Both the position numbers and the translations under genes were made by a program. A DNA stretch of 64,000 nt from positions 62,001-126,000 of the forward strand of contig NZ_JASCRR010000001.1 in NCBI RefSeq assembly GCF_030010215.1, written 5' to 3'. The notes under the pieces were generated by a model, which saw only the letters and a list, made by a program, of their open reading frames with translations, had not been told where the DNA came from and searched no databases. The DNA comes from Tianweitania sp. UT-5YL-CI-8. Its GTDB lineage: Bacteria > Pseudomonadota > Alphaproteobacteria > Rhizobiales > Rhizobiaceae. Positions 25,950-35,214 of the stretch are shown one piece after another (position 1 is the stretch's first letter; the number at the start of each line of letters is the position of its first letter).

Positions 25950-27002
25950 TTATTGAAGGTCGAGAAAACGGGCGGTGTCTGGATCAACGGGTATGCCCGC
26001 GGCGGCTCTTCGGTCAGCTTCGCGCCACTCCCGGTCGCCCGGCGCCAAGGGCTTGCCTCCGGCCCGACCCGGCGCATGGCGCAATGCCTCAAGATAGCGC
26101 AGTATGCCAGTGTCGAAAGCGTTCTGGCCACCGAAGTGGCTGGGGTCAATCGCCATCACGAAGTGCCCCATGTTGCGCGGTTCGGATATATTGTCGGCCT
26201 GGTACATAGGAATGAAATCGGTATCGAGCGTGGTGCCCATCAGGATGGCCGAGAGTAACGTCGCGACTCCGGCCAATCCGGCTCCCTTGTAGCCATACTC
26301 AACGCCACCTAGCGGCAGCAGCATTTCGACTTGTGACGGCTCGGTCACCGGCCGCCCGGCGCTATCGGCTGCGACGCCGGGCGGCAAAGGAGTTCCCAGC
26401 GAGCGATGCAGCAGCACCCGGTTCATCGGAATGGAAGATGTGGCCATGTCCAGAAACCAGGGCCTTTGCCTTGGCACCGGAGCCGCAAAGGCCAGTGGGT
26501 TGGTTCCGTGAAACCGCTGCGCGCCATCGAATAGGGCGACCATGGAATCTGTGTTGGTGGTGGCAAAGCCGATGAAGCCCGCTTCGGCGCCCGCTAGGGC
26601 GTAAGCGCCCGCTGCGCCAAGATGAGATGAACGACGAACGCCGACAGCTGCGATGCCGGTGGTCTTGGCCAGTTCGCATGCTACCTCCATCGCACGGTAG
26701 GCTGCGTAGTGACCGAGCCCGTCATCGCCGTCGACAACCGCGCTGGCTTTGGCGCGGTAGTTCACCTGAAGCTGAGGATCCTTGTTCAGCCGGCCGCCGC
26801 CTAGCATTCGGCAATAGTGTTCGGTCAACCGTACACCGTGGCTGTCAACACCATGACGCGACGCGTGCATCATTGCTCGTGTGGCGGCGCGGCGCGACGG
26901 CTCGCTCGCTCCCGCCCGTTCCAGCGCAGTCTCCACCCTTTGGGCGAGCTCGCCTTCCGGCACGTTGATCGTCGTCTGGTCTATCGCCACAGAGGGCTCC
27001 AT
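25950..27002 (-). CDS. Ldh/malate dehydrogenase-2 family NAD(P)-dependent oxidoreductase
   Basis: About 350 residues from ATG 27002. Family landmarks are HGVDSHGVRLTEHY (about 45-58), the catalytic histidine region RRSSHLGAAGAYA and GTNPLAFAAP. This family (YlbC/YiaK/DpkA/AllD types) reduces 2-keto acids or oxidises 2-hydroxy acids such as malate, ureidoglycolate or 2,3-diketo-gulonate. It is the last gene of the gntR-SDR-ldh operon, opposite a TRAP transporter, so it probably acts on a hydroxy acid brought in by that transporter (inference). The ribosome site before the ATG is weak. Confidence 0.82.
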   Translation of the reverse strand: MEPSVAIDQTTINVPEGELAQRVETALERAGASEPSRRAATRAMMHASRHGVDSHGVRLTEHYCRMLGGGRLNKDPQLQVNYRAKASAVVDGDDGLGHYAAYRAMEVACELAKTTGIAAVGVRRSSHLGAAGAYALAGAEAGFIGFATTNTDSMVALFDGAQRFHGTNPLAFAAPVPRQRPWFLDMATSSIPMNRVLLHRSLGTPLPPGVAADSAGRPVTEPSQVEMLLPLGGVEYGYKGAGLAGVATLLSAILMGTTLDTDFIPMYQADNISEPRNMGHFVMAIDPSHFGGQNAFDTGILRYLEALRHAPGRAGGKPLAPGDREWREADRRAAAGIPVDPDTARFLDLQ

Positions 27003-27015
27003 GGTGTTATACGAG

Positions 27016-27741
27016 TCAAAGGCTCGCGCCGCCATCGGCCACGAAGACCCCGCCCGTCGTAAAGCCGGCCTCGTCAGACGCGAGATAAACGGCCAGCGCG
27101 GCAATTTCCTCCGGGCGACCCAGCCGTCCAAGCGGCTGCCGGGCAATGAATCCAGCGCGGGCCGCATCGTAGTCACCGGTTGCTCTGGCGCGCTCATCCA
27201 GCGACGGACTATCTGTGGTGCCGGGGCAGATGACATTGGCGCGGATGCCTTGGCCGATATGATCAGCTGCGATCGCTCTGGTCAGCCCGATGACCGCAGC
27301 CTTGGATGCGCTGTACGCCAGGCGGTTCTGGGTGCCCTTGTGAACTCCAGCGATGGAACCGACATTTACGATGCTGCCGCTTCCCGCTCTGATCATACTG
27401 GGCAGGAATGCCTTGATCACATGGAACATGGCTGTCACGTTGACGTCGAAGGAACGGTCCCAGTCCTCTGTCGAGCAGTCTAGGATGGAACCAGCGTGGA
27501 CATAGCCAGCCACATTGGCGATGATATCAACATCTTCATGATCAGCCGCGAGGCGCTCTATTGCTAGCGGGTCGGAGACGTCCAGGACCTGGGTATGGAT
27601 GTCGAGGGGTAAGGAGAACGGTGAGCGGCTGGTAGCCAAGACGCGGGCACCTTCCTCGGCGAAAGCAATCGCCGTCGCCCGGCCGATGCCGGCACCGGCG
27701 CCCGTCACCAGGGCTATCCTTCCGGCAAGCCGCCCATTCAA
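27016..27741 (-). CDS. Short-chain dehydrogenase/reductase
   Basis: A 241-residue classical SDR. It carries TGAGAGIG (cofactor loop, about residues 14-21), a catalytic serine in GSIAGV and the YSASK active site. The start is a TTG overlapping the gntR stop (TTGA) with GAGGAG eight bases upstream; an ATG four bases later is out of frame. It likely oxidises a hydroxyl of the substrate imported by the divergent TRAP system. The exact substrate cannot be read from the sequence. Confidence 0.85.
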   Translation of the reverse strand: MNGRLAGRIALVTGAGAGIGRATAIAFAEEGARVLATSRSPFSLPLDIHTQVLDVSDPLAIERLAADHEDVDIIANVAGYVHAGSILDCSTEDWDRSFDVNVTAMFHVIKAFLPSMIRAGSGSIVNVGSIAGVHKGTQNRLAYSASKAAVIGLTRAIAADHIGQGIRANVICPGTTDSPSLDERARATGDYDAARAGFIARQPLGRLGRPEEIAALAVYLASDEAGFTTGGVFVADGGASL

Positions 27742-28427
27742 GACGCCATCTCCTCGGTCAAAAGATCCCGGTCGGCCAGCACCGCAAGGTACGACGACTT
27801 GGTCTGCTCGATATGCGATGCAAGCAGTTGCTGAACCCCAGGCACGTCCCTCGCTTTGACCAGTTCGAGCATACGCTTGTGGTCCTTGAGCGAGCGGCTG
27901 TTGAGCGCCGCTTCATTGGACAAGCGCGAGCGCAGCGCCCGGATGCGGAACCTGATCTGACTGTAGGCATCCCCCACATACGGATTGCCGCAAAGTTCTA
28001 TGAAGGCATCGTGATAGTCGCCGTCGAGAGTGTGATAGAGTACCGTATCACCGTCATCGTAAGCGGCCTGCATTGCGCCCATCAAGTTCTCCATGGCCTC
28101 GACCAAGGTGTCGAAATTGCGCTCTACCGCAGCTGCAACCGACGCAACCTCCAATATCGTCCGCAACTCGCTGATCAGTTCAACCTGATCCGCAGCGAGC
28201 CGAAACACATAAGTCCCCCGCTGAGGCAGCACATCGACCAGACCCTCAGACCTGAGCTGCTGCAACGCTTCTCGGACCGGCGTCTTCGACATGCCTAACT
28301 CGGCAGCCAGAACGTTCTCGGAAAGAGCCGCCCCCAAACGGAACCGGCCATCGATGATGCGGGCCCGCAATTGCTCGACGACAAGCTCTTTCAGGGATTT
28401 GGGACGCTCGATCTTCATTCTTCTCAT
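27738..28427 (-). CDS. GntR-family (FadR/FCD subfamily) regulator of the TRAP and SDR-Ldh operons
   Basis: About 229 residues. I place the start at ATG 28427 or 28418 because the winged helix begins at once (SLKELVVEQLRARIIDG, then SKTPVREALQQLRSEG). A longer upstream frame adds unrelated sequence. The C-terminal all-helical FCD domain contains metal-ligand histidines (HTLDGDYHDAF). It is divergent from dctP, with a palindrome in the shared region, and heads the SDR-Ldh operon. It probably represses both until an acid ligand binds. Confidence 0.88.
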   Translation of the reverse strand: MRRMKIERPKSLKELVVEQLRARIIDGRFRLGAALSENVLAAELGMSKTPVREALQQLRSEGLVDVLPQRGTYVFRLAADQVELISELRTILEVASVAAAVERNFDTLVEAMENLMGAMQAAYDDGDTVLYHTLDGDYHDAFIELCGNPYVGDAYSQIRFRIRALRSRLSNEAALNSRSLKDHKRMLELVKARDVPGVQQLLASHIEQTKSSYLAVLADRDLLTEEMAS

Positions 28428-28493
28428 CTTCGCTGGAGGCTTATCCAACCTAACAGGTTCGGCGGGCCGCATCCAGAAGGCATGTTGGTCTTG

Positions 28494-28507
28494 TGCATAG
28501 TGCATAG
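28494..28507. repeat. Tandem heptamer repeat upstream of the TRAP operon
   Basis: TGCATAG occurs twice in direct succession (28494-28500 and 28501-28507), immediately before a palindrome. The pair could be part of the regulator site or a promoter element. Confidence 0.6.
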
Positions 28508-28525
28508 TATCTGATATATGAGATA
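28508..28525. promoter_or_regulatory. Candidate GntR operator
   Basis: TATCTGATATATGAGATA is an 18-base palindrome with one mismatch per arm, located between the divergent gntR and dctP genes. Size and symmetry suit a FadR-type dimer. Confidence 0.55.
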
Positions 28526-28573
28526 AATGCATGCGGAGCAAGAGGTCTTCCGCAGTGAAATGGGAGAGAGAAA

Positions 28574-29569
28574 ATGAACATACTGCCGAGAATGGTAGCG
28601 TCCCTGTTGGCGCTTGCCTCATCTCTGTCTGCCGGTACCGCTGCGGCGCAGGAGACCTACAAACTGCGTTTCAACCATGTCCTGGGTCCGACCGAGCCGT
28701 TTCACGAAGGCTTCCTGGCATGGGCCGAAGCAGTGAAAGCCCGGACCAATGGCGGCTTGATCATTGATGTGTTCCATAGCGCGCAGCTCGGCGTTGAAGA
28801 AGACATCATTGAGCAGGTCCGCCAGGGCTCGAACGTCGGCCAGAACACCGATGCGGCGCGTCTTGGGAACTATGTTCCCAGCCTTGCCGTGCTGAACGGA
28901 CCCTATATGCAGCGGTCGCTTGACGACGTCGCCAAGCTTAGCTCTTCGGCCACGGTGAAGCAGTGGCTCGACGAACTCTCAAGCCTGCAGGGCATCAAGG
29001 TGGTATGTTTTGACTGGGTGCAGGGATTCCGACATTTCTTCACCAACGAGCCGGTGACAAACCCGGAAGAACTGGCTGGCCTGCGCATCCGGACGCCGCC
29101 GGCGCCCATCTGGCAGGAATCGATCCGTGCGCTTGGAGCCTCGCCGACGGCGATGGCATTTGGCGAAATGTACCCGGCCTTACAGCAGCAGGCCATCGAT
29201 GGAGTCGAGCTGGTCTACAACAACATCCCTGGCGGGCGCTTCTATGAGGTGCTGAGCCATGTGAACGAAACCGAACACATCCTTCTCACCAATTTCCAAG
29301 TGGTCAGCGCGCAGTGGTTCGACAGCCTTCCGGCCGAATACCAGAGCGCTCTGGTCGAAGAATGCAGCGTCGCCGGGCGCGCCACCTCCACGCGCATTGC
29401 CGAACTCGAGCAGCAAGTCAAGGCCGACCTAATTTCCCGCGGCATGACCGTCACCGAGAATATTGACCTCGATGCCTTCCGTACTGCGGCTGACGCTGCA
29501 TACGAAGCATTGGGACTGGCCGAGGCGAAGGCTGCCGTCCAGGCAGAGCTCGGCAAGGCGGCGCAGTAA
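28574..29569 (+). CDS. dctP: TRAP transporter substrate-binding protein (DctP family)
   Basis: A 331-residue periplasmic protein with a Sec signal peptide (about 1-26, ending GTAAAQ). It shows DctP features: LRFNHVLGPTEPFHEG near the mature N-terminus and the carboxylate-binding arginine region LAGLRIRTPPAP. GGGAGAG lies upstream of the ATG. The stop codon overlaps the dctQ ATG. The divergent dehydrogenases suggest a hydroxy or sugar acid ligand. Confidence 0.9.
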   Translation: MNILPRMVASLLALASSLSAGTAAAQETYKLRFNHVLGPTEPFHEGFLAWAEAVKARTNGGLIIDVFHSAQLGVEEDIIEQVRQGSNVGQNTDAARLGNYVPSLAVLNGPYMQRSLDDVAKLSSSATVKQWLDELSSLQGIKVVCFDWVQGFRHFFTNEPVTNPEELAGLRIRTPPAPIWQESIRALGASPTAMAFGEMYPALQQQAIDGVELVYNNIPGGRFYEVLSHVNETEHILLTNFQVVSAQWFDSLPAEYQSALVEECSVAGRATSTRIAELEQQVKADLISRGMTVTENIDLDAFRTAADAAYEALGLAEAKAAVQAELGKAAQ

Positions 29570-30063
29570 TGTGCCGCTTCTATAAAGCTCTTTGCGCCAT
29601 CGAGGTGGTGATTGCCGGCTCGTTCCTGGTGTTGATGGTCCTGATGATCTTTGCCGGCGGCATCGCCCGTAGCCTTGGCTATCCGCTGAACTGGACGATC
29701 GACATCTCCACGTGCCTTTTCGCCTGGGCCTGTTTTCTCAGTGCTGACATCGCCTGGCGCAAGAACGCCATGATGTCGATCGAGGTGGTGACGAACAAGC
29801 TGTCATCTCCGGTCCAGGATGGGCTGCGCCTGCTCAATTATGGGTTGATCGCGGCCTTTCTGGCTTTCCTGATCTACTACGGCATCAATCTTGCCTGGAT
29901 CAGCCGAGTCCGGACCTTCCAGGGCATTCCTTCCATCAGTTATGCATGGGTGGCCTTAAGCCTGCCCGTAGGATCCGCGCTGCTACTGATCAGCACCATC
30001 CTCAAGATCCGTGCCCAACTGCGTGGCGAGCGCCCAGTCAGTGCTGCTGCCGACATTCTCTAG
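29569..30063 (+). CDS. dctQ: TRAP transporter small permease subunit (DctQ)
   Basis: A 164-residue protein with four hydrophobic helices, the normal DctQ size and topology. The motif WACFLSADIAWRKNAMMSIEVV between helices 2 and 3 fits the family. Its ATG shares one base with the dctP stop codon, so the two are translationally coupled. It binds DctM in the inner membrane. Confidence 0.88.
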   Translation: MCRFYKALCAIEVVIAGSFLVLMVLMIFAGGIARSLGYPLNWTIDISTCLFAWACFLSADIAWRKNAMMSIEVVTNKLSSPVQDGLRLLNYGLIAAFLAFLIYYGINLAWISRVRTFQGIPSISYAWVALSLPVGSALLLISTILKIRAQLRGERPVSAAADIL

Positions 30064-30080
30064 ATCGCCGGAGGATCCCC

Positions 30081-31370
30081 ATGCTGATCGTTGCCATCGC
30101 CTTCACCGTTCTAATGATCATCGGCATGCCGGTCGCATTCGTCGTCGGCATTTCGGGCATCCTGTTCTTCCTACAGCACCCGGAACTGCCACTCACAATG
30201 CCTGCCCAACTGACGGTGACGGAGACGCAGAATTTCGCGCTGCTCGCCGTTCCGCTCTTCATCCTGGCGGGCAACTTCCTCAATGTATCGGGCATTGCCA
30301 CCAATCTCCTCAAGCTCGCTTCGGTTCTGACCGGCCGACTTCAGGGCGGACTTGCGCAGGTTTCCATCGCGCTATCGACGCTGATGAGCGGCGTCACCGG
30401 CTCCTCCATCGCCGACGCTGCCATGAACGCTCGCCTGCTGGGTCCGGAGATGCTCAAGCGCGGCTTCTCCAAAGGCTATGCGGCAGGCGTGCTGTCCTAC
30501 GGCTCGATCATGGCGCCGATTATTCCGCCGGGCATCGGCTTTATCCTCTACGGCACCGTAGGTCAGGTCTCGATCGGGCGCCTGTTTGCCGCCGGCATCA
30601 TACCTGGTCTCATGCTTTGGGCGGCATTAGCCGTGACCATCGGGATCACAGCCAAGCAGCGCGGCTACAAGCCCGAACGCGACAAGGCGCCCACGATCAA
30701 GGAAGTGGCGCAGGCCTCCGTGGCCGGGGTGTGGGCGATTTTCTTCCCTGTCATCCTCATCCTAGGCTTGCGCTTCGGCATCTTCACCCCCTCCGAGATC
30801 GGCGCTTTTGCCGTAGTTTATGCGGTTGTCGTGGGCATGTTCGCCTATCGCATGCTGACATGGCGCAACTTTCGTTCGGCCATCGAAAGCAGCCTGATCG
30901 ATGTCGGCGCCGTAATGTTCCTGCTCGCGCTGTCGGCGGTGTTTGGCTACGGCATCATCTTCGACCGCATCCCGGAGGTAATCTCCGCTTGGATGCTGGG
31001 CATTACCGACAATGCCTATCTTGCGCTGGTCATCATCGTGCTGTTCATCCTTATCGCCGGCACCTTCATGGAAGGCTCGGTGCTGATCGTCATGCTGACG
31101 CCGATCTTCCTGCCACTGGTCACCCAGTATGGGATTGATCCTGTGCATTTTGGGCTGATCTTCATCATTGCCGCGACCATCGGCAACTATACGCCACCTG
31201 TAGGAGGGGCGATGTTTGTGGTCTGCCAGGTGCTCGGCTGCTCCATCGACGACTACACAAAAGAGTCCTGGCCATTCTTGCTGGCCGTATCGCTCGTCAC
31301 GCTCGTTTTGGTGTTCGTCCCTTCCGTAGTCCTGTTCCTGCCGAATCTGCTATTTGGAATGGGACGATGA
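30081..31370 (+). CDS. dctM: TRAP transporter large permease subunit (DctM)
   Basis: A 429-residue, highly hydrophobic protein from ATG 30081 with GGAGG upstream. It carries DctM landmarks such as VPLFILAGNFLN, STLMSGVTGSSIADAAMN and IPPGIGFILYG. It forms the sodium-coupled channel. It ends the operon; no terminator with a T-run was noticed downstream. Confidence 0.92.
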   Translation: MLIVAIAFTVLMIIGMPVAFVVGISGILFFLQHPELPLTMPAQLTVTETQNFALLAVPLFILAGNFLNVSGIATNLLKLASVLTGRLQGGLAQVSIALSTLMSGVTGSSIADAAMNARLLGPEMLKRGFSKGYAAGVLSYGSIMAPIIPPGIGFILYGTVGQVSIGRLFAAGIIPGLMLWAALAVTIGITAKQRGYKPERDKAPTIKEVAQASVAGVWAIFFPVILILGLRFGIFTPSEIGAFAVVYAVVVGMFAYRMLTWRNFRSAIESSLIDVGAVMFLLALSAVFGYGIIFDRIPEVISAWMLGITDNAYLALVIIVLFILIAGTFMEGSVLIVMLTPIFLPLVTQYGIDPVHFGLIFIIAATIGNYTPPVGGAMFVVCQVLGCSIDDYTKESWPFLLAVSLVTLVLVFVPSVVLFLPNLLFGMGR

Positions 31371-32073
31371 AATCGCTTTAAATCACAGGGATCAACCGTA
31401 ATCTGCCTCCCCGGCATCGAAATGTTTCATATGGCGCGCAAATGACAGGCGAGATACGCCTTCAATCCAAACCCATCCTCGATCGATCAGTTCGCAACTC
31501 TTGCCTCATAATTGCCTCGCATCGCGCTTCTTGCGCTTTCATGCAGCCATTGCAACAAAACCTACGCAGCGTCCTTCTCGCGGCTGCTCTTAAAATCAAA
31601 ACTCCAACACTAGCCGGCACCATGATCGCGGTTGATTCCGCGTCGCTGACGCCTTTTGCCGAAGCATGAGCATTGACCCGGAATTGCATCGTATGCTTCA
31701 AAACGTTAGAGAGCGTTGATGTATGCCCCACAAGATTAAAGCGTCGCCGACAGTGGTCGCATCATGGAGATTTGGAGATGGTCCGTCGAGGCCGCTCATG
31801 AGTTTCTGTCTCCGGAACACCGGGCAGAACTGGGCAATATGTTGTCCGGGTTCATCCCAATCGCGCCCCCGACACTTGCCTTGAATGCAATGGGAAGGCC
31901 GTTAGGTTCATATTGCTCCCTGTTTAGACGAATCCTGGGCAAAGATCCGTATTCGCTGGGCCACGCTAGCTTGCAGGAATTGGGCAAAAGGAGTTCGACC
32001 GACTTCTCCCGATGTGTCGGCTTGACCTCACAGAGGGCGTGGCAATCGTCAGTGGCGTAATGGGAAGGACCAT
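31371..32073. other. 700-base gap between the TRAP operon and the sensor kinases
   Basis: No gene can be supported. A 98-codon frame at 31764-32060 lacks a ribosome site and any known motif, and the minus-strand frames look random. Base composition is less GC-rich than the flanking genes. Confidence 0.35.
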
Positions 32074-34008
32074 ATGACCGCACAAGCCGCCTCGCTTCAG
32101 ACCGCCTCAATGGAGGGGCGCTATCGCCTGCTCGTCGATGCCATCAGCGACTATGCCATCTACATGCTGGACCCGGAAGGCCGCGTATCGAGCTGGAACG
32201 CAGGCGCGCAGCGTTTCAAAGGCTACATCGAATCAGAAATTCTCGGAGAACATTTCTCTCGATTTTACACACCGGAAGACCTGGCCGGCGGTATTCCAAC
32301 CAAGGCGCTTTCGACTGCCAGAGCGAAAGGGCGCTTTGAAGCCGAAGGGTGGCGTGTCCGCAAGGACGGCGAGCGGTTTTGGGCTCATGTCGTCATCGAC
32401 GCGATCCGGGATCAGCAGGGACAACTGATCGGTTTCGCAAAGATCACCCGCGACCTGTCGGAGAGGAAGCTGGCGGAAGAGGTTCTGAAGCGCAGCGAGG
32501 AGCAATTCCGCCTGCTGGTTCAGAGTGTAACGGACTATGCCATCTACATGCTCGATCTGGAAGGCAACGTTTCGAGCTGGAACGCGGGCGCCCGGCGCAT
32601 CAAGGGATATGAACCCGATGAGATCATCGGCCAGCATTTTTCGCGCTTCTATACCGAAGAAGATCGAGCTGAGAAACTACCGCAAAAGGCTTTGGAGATC
32701 GCCGCCAAGGAGGGACGTTTTGAAAAGGAAGGATGGAGGCTACGAAAGGACGGCACACGTTTCTGGGCAAATATCATCATCGACGCGATCTACCTCGAAG
32801 GCGGCAGGCTCGTCGGCTTCGCCAAGGTGACGCGTGACATCACCGAGAAACGTCAGGCACAGCAAGCGCTCGAACAGGCACAGCAAGAACTCTTTCAGGC
32901 TCAGAAAATGGAAGCGGTTGGGCAGTTGACCGGCGGTGTGGCGCATGACTTCAACAATCTCCTGATGGCAATCCTCGGCAGCCTGGAGATCGCCCGGAAG
33001 CGTGCGCTTGACGGCAAGAATGTCGTCGAGCTTATCGACAACGCGATTACCGGGGCAAAGCGTGGCGCCTCTCTGACCCAGAGACTCCTGGCATTTTCCC
33101 GAAAGCAGGATCTCAAACTGGTGGCGGTGGACGCCCCGGCGCTCGTCAGGGATATGGCTGAATTGCTGCAACGGTCGATCGGTCCAGCGATTGAAATCAG
33201 CACGACATTTCCGCTGTCTCTGCCATCGGTTTTATCCGATCCAAACCAGCTCGAAAGCGCGCTTCTCAACCTGGTGGTCAACGCACGCGACGCTATGCCG
33301 GGCGGCGGCGTGATCGCTATCTCGGCGAGCAAACATTCTCTGAGGCCGAAACAGATACCTGACCTTCCGGGCGGCGAATATGTCTGCCTTTCGGTACAGG
33401 ACGAGGGCGAAGGCATGGACGCTGAAACGCTCGAAAAGGCCACGACGCCATTCTTCACGACAAAGGGGGTCGGCAAAGGCACAGGATTGGGATTGCCGAT
33501 GGTGCAGGGATTAATGGCTCAATCTGGCGGGCGGCTGATCATGAAATCTGTGCGTGGTCAGGGCACAACCGCGGAGCTTTGGCTCCCGGTTGCAGGTTCA
33601 AACGCGGTCCCAGAGCCTGTCAAGCAGGCCCCGTCGCAGGCTCCGTTGCCCCATCTGACGGTGATGGCTGTGGATGACGATAGCCTTGTGCTCATGAATA
33701 CGGCTTTGATGCTCGAAGATCTCGGGCACACGGTCATCGAGGCCAATTCGGCGGAGGAAGCGCTCCGACTTCTAGGACAGGGACAGCTTCCGGATGTCAT
33801 AATAACCGATCAGGCGATGCCGCAAATGACAGGTGTAGAACTGGCAAAGGAGGTCATCGATCGCTACCCAGGGCTCAAAGTTGTTGTCGCGACGGGATAT
33901 GCCGAACTACCGGGCGGCGAGGGTGGGAACCATGCACGACTCTACAAGCCCTTCACACAGGCCCAATTGAACGACGCTTTGAGTACTGCCTTGGGATTTT
34001 TTCAGTAG
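32074..34008 (+). CDS. Hybrid sensor histidine kinase, PAS-PAS-HisKA-HATPase-REC
   Basis: A 644-residue soluble kinase with no membrane helix. Two near-duplicate PAS domains (about 10-130 and 145-262) each contain DYAIYMLD, VSSWNAGA, HFSRFYT and GFAK motifs. The phospho-acceptor histidine lies in GGVAHDFNNLL (His291). N and G boxes follow (NLVVNARDAMPGGG; GKGTGLGLPMVQG). A receiver domain begins about residue 530, with phospho-Asp579 in VIITDQAMPQM and a lysine in RLYKPF. Phosphate would pass inside the protein and then to an unknown partner. ATG 32074 has GGGAAGG upstream. The LOV kinase gene starts about 155 bases later. Confidence 0.93.
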   Translation: MTAQAASLQTASMEGRYRLLVDAISDYAIYMLDPEGRVSSWNAGAQRFKGYIESEILGEHFSRFYTPEDLAGGIPTKALSTARAKGRFEAEGWRVRKDGERFWAHVVIDAIRDQQGQLIGFAKITRDLSERKLAEEVLKRSEEQFRLLVQSVTDYAIYMLDLEGNVSSWNAGARRIKGYEPDEIIGQHFSRFYTEEDRAEKLPQKALEIAAKEGRFEKEGWRLRKDGTRFWANIIIDAIYLEGGRLVGFAKVTRDITEKRQAQQALEQAQQELFQAQKMEAVGQLTGGVAHDFNNLLMAILGSLEIARKRALDGKNVVELIDNAITGAKRGASLTQRLLAFSRKQDLKLVAVDAPALVRDMAELLQRSIGPAIEISTTFPLSLPSVLSDPNQLESALLNLVVNARDAMPGGGVIAISASKHSLRPKQIPDLPGGEYVCLSVQDEGEGMDAETLEKATTPFFTTKGVGKGTGLGLPMVQGLMAQSGGRLIMKSVRGQGTTAELWLPVAGSNAVPEPVKQAPSQAPLPHLTVMAVDDDSLVLMNTALMLEDLGHTVIEANSAEEALRLLGQGQLPDVIITDQAMPQMTGVELAKEVIDRYPGLKVVVATGYAELPGGEGGNHARLYKPFTQAQLNDALSTALGFFQ

Positions 34009-34163
34009 GGGCTCCGTTCACCCGCCTAGCAGCCTTGATATCGCTCGCGTTTACTCGCGAGGATACAAAGTTGCGAGTTGATCGTGACTATAGAGTAGCG
34101 GTATCGGCGAAACATTTCTTCCCGAATGGCGTTAAGACCCCACGAAGAAATTTGAGGTGCGCC

Positions 34164-35213
34164 TTGTCTAACCCAAAGCCATCCGACATTCATGGGGATT
34201 TTCCAGCTGCAGCGACAAAACAGGGGATGGTGGATCGAAAAGAGCTCGCCGCCTTCGCCTTTCAGCGCACTAGAATGCCGATGGTTGTTTCCGACGCGCA
34301 GCAACCCGACTTTCCTATCGTCCTCGCCAACGATGCCTTTCTCGATCTGACCGGCTACACAGCCGAGGAGCTTCTCGGCCGAAATTGCCGCCTCCTGCAG
34401 GGCGAAGCGACCTCGGACGCCGCAGTTGCTCAAATCCGCGCAGCGATTGCTCAGCAAAGGGAGATCACGATCGAGATCCTGAACTACAAGAAGAACGGTA
34501 CGCCGTTTTGGAACCAACTGCATCTAAGCCCGATCCACGACGAGCAAGGCGAACTCGTCTACTATTTCGCCTCACAAGTCGATGTTACCGATTACCGGCG
34601 GATTCAAACGCTTGAAGAAGCCGAGCATCGTCTGCTCCTCGAAGTCGATCACCGAACAAAGAACGTTTTGGCGATAGTCGACAGCGTCGTGCGTCTCTCT
34701 AAATCCGACAATGCCGCACGCTATGCAGCTTCCGTCCAGCAGCGTGTTCAAGCGCTCTCGCGAACGCATATCCTCTTGGCCGAAAAAGGGTGGCAAGAGG
34801 TCCAGTTGGCCGACATTATCCGGGTGCAGGTCGAGGTCTTCAAGACGCGTGACATCGAGATCGCAGGACCGCCCGCCATGATCCCGGCACCGTCCGCGCA
34901 ACCGATCGGGCTGGCGATCCATGAACTGGCAGCCAATGCAGCCGTGCATGGTGCACTTTCACGCCCGGAAGGTCGGCTAAAGATCACATGGGAACAGAAT
35001 GGTGCCGGCCTGACATTGACCTGGCAAGAGATCGGCAGCCCAAAATCAGCGCTGGAACAAGGGCAGGGATTTGGCAACGCTCTTCTCGGCGCCGTGATTG
35101 AAAAGCAACTTGGGGGACGCATCACCCGGAACTGGCGCGAGGAAGGGCTGGTGCTGGTGCTGGAGTTCCCGGCTTTGGATCGTGTAGGAGGTCAGTTGCG
35201 GGGGCGGCCATAA
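34164..35213 (+). CDS. LOV-domain HWE-type sensor histidine kinase (blue-light receptor candidate)
   Basis: About 349 residues from TTG 34164, which has GAGGTG six bases upstream; ATG 34227 is an alternative. The N-terminal LOV domain holds the flavin-adduct cysteine in GRNCRLLQ (Cys75), the flavin contacts NYKKNGTPFWN, and the light-signalling glutamine in FASQVDVTDYR. The kinase part has the HWE/HisKA_2-type DHRTKN box (His163), NELAANAAVHGAL and a C-terminal glycine-rich ATP lid. LOV-HWE kinases respond to blue light in Brucella and rhizobia (known). No response regulator is adjacent other than the receiver of the upstream hybrid kinase. Confidence 0.88.
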   Translation: MSNPKPSDIHGDFPAAATKQGMVDRKELAAFAFQRTRMPMVVSDAQQPDFPIVLANDAFLDLTGYTAEELLGRNCRLLQGEATSDAAVAQIRAAIAQQREITIEILNYKKNGTPFWNQLHLSPIHDEQGELVYYFASQVDVTDYRRIQTLEEAEHRLLLEVDHRTKNVLAIVDSVVRLSKSDNAARYAASVQQRVQALSRTHILLAEKGWQEVQLADIIRVQVEVFKTRDIEIAGPPAMIPAPSAQPIGLAIHELAANAAVHGALSRPEGRLKITWEQNGAGLTLTWQEIGSPKSALEQGQGFGNALLGAVIEKQLGGRITRNWREEGLVLVLEFPALDRVGGQLRGRP

Positions 35214-35214
35214 G

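Noticed and set aside
28494-28507. Start of a CRISPR-like repeat array
   Set aside because: There are only two adjacent copies of seven bases with no spacer; it is better read as a regulatory repeat.
31764-32060. 98-codon frame before the hybrid kinase
   Set aside because: No ribosome site, no known motif and an odd composition. It may be a remnant but I cannot support a gene.
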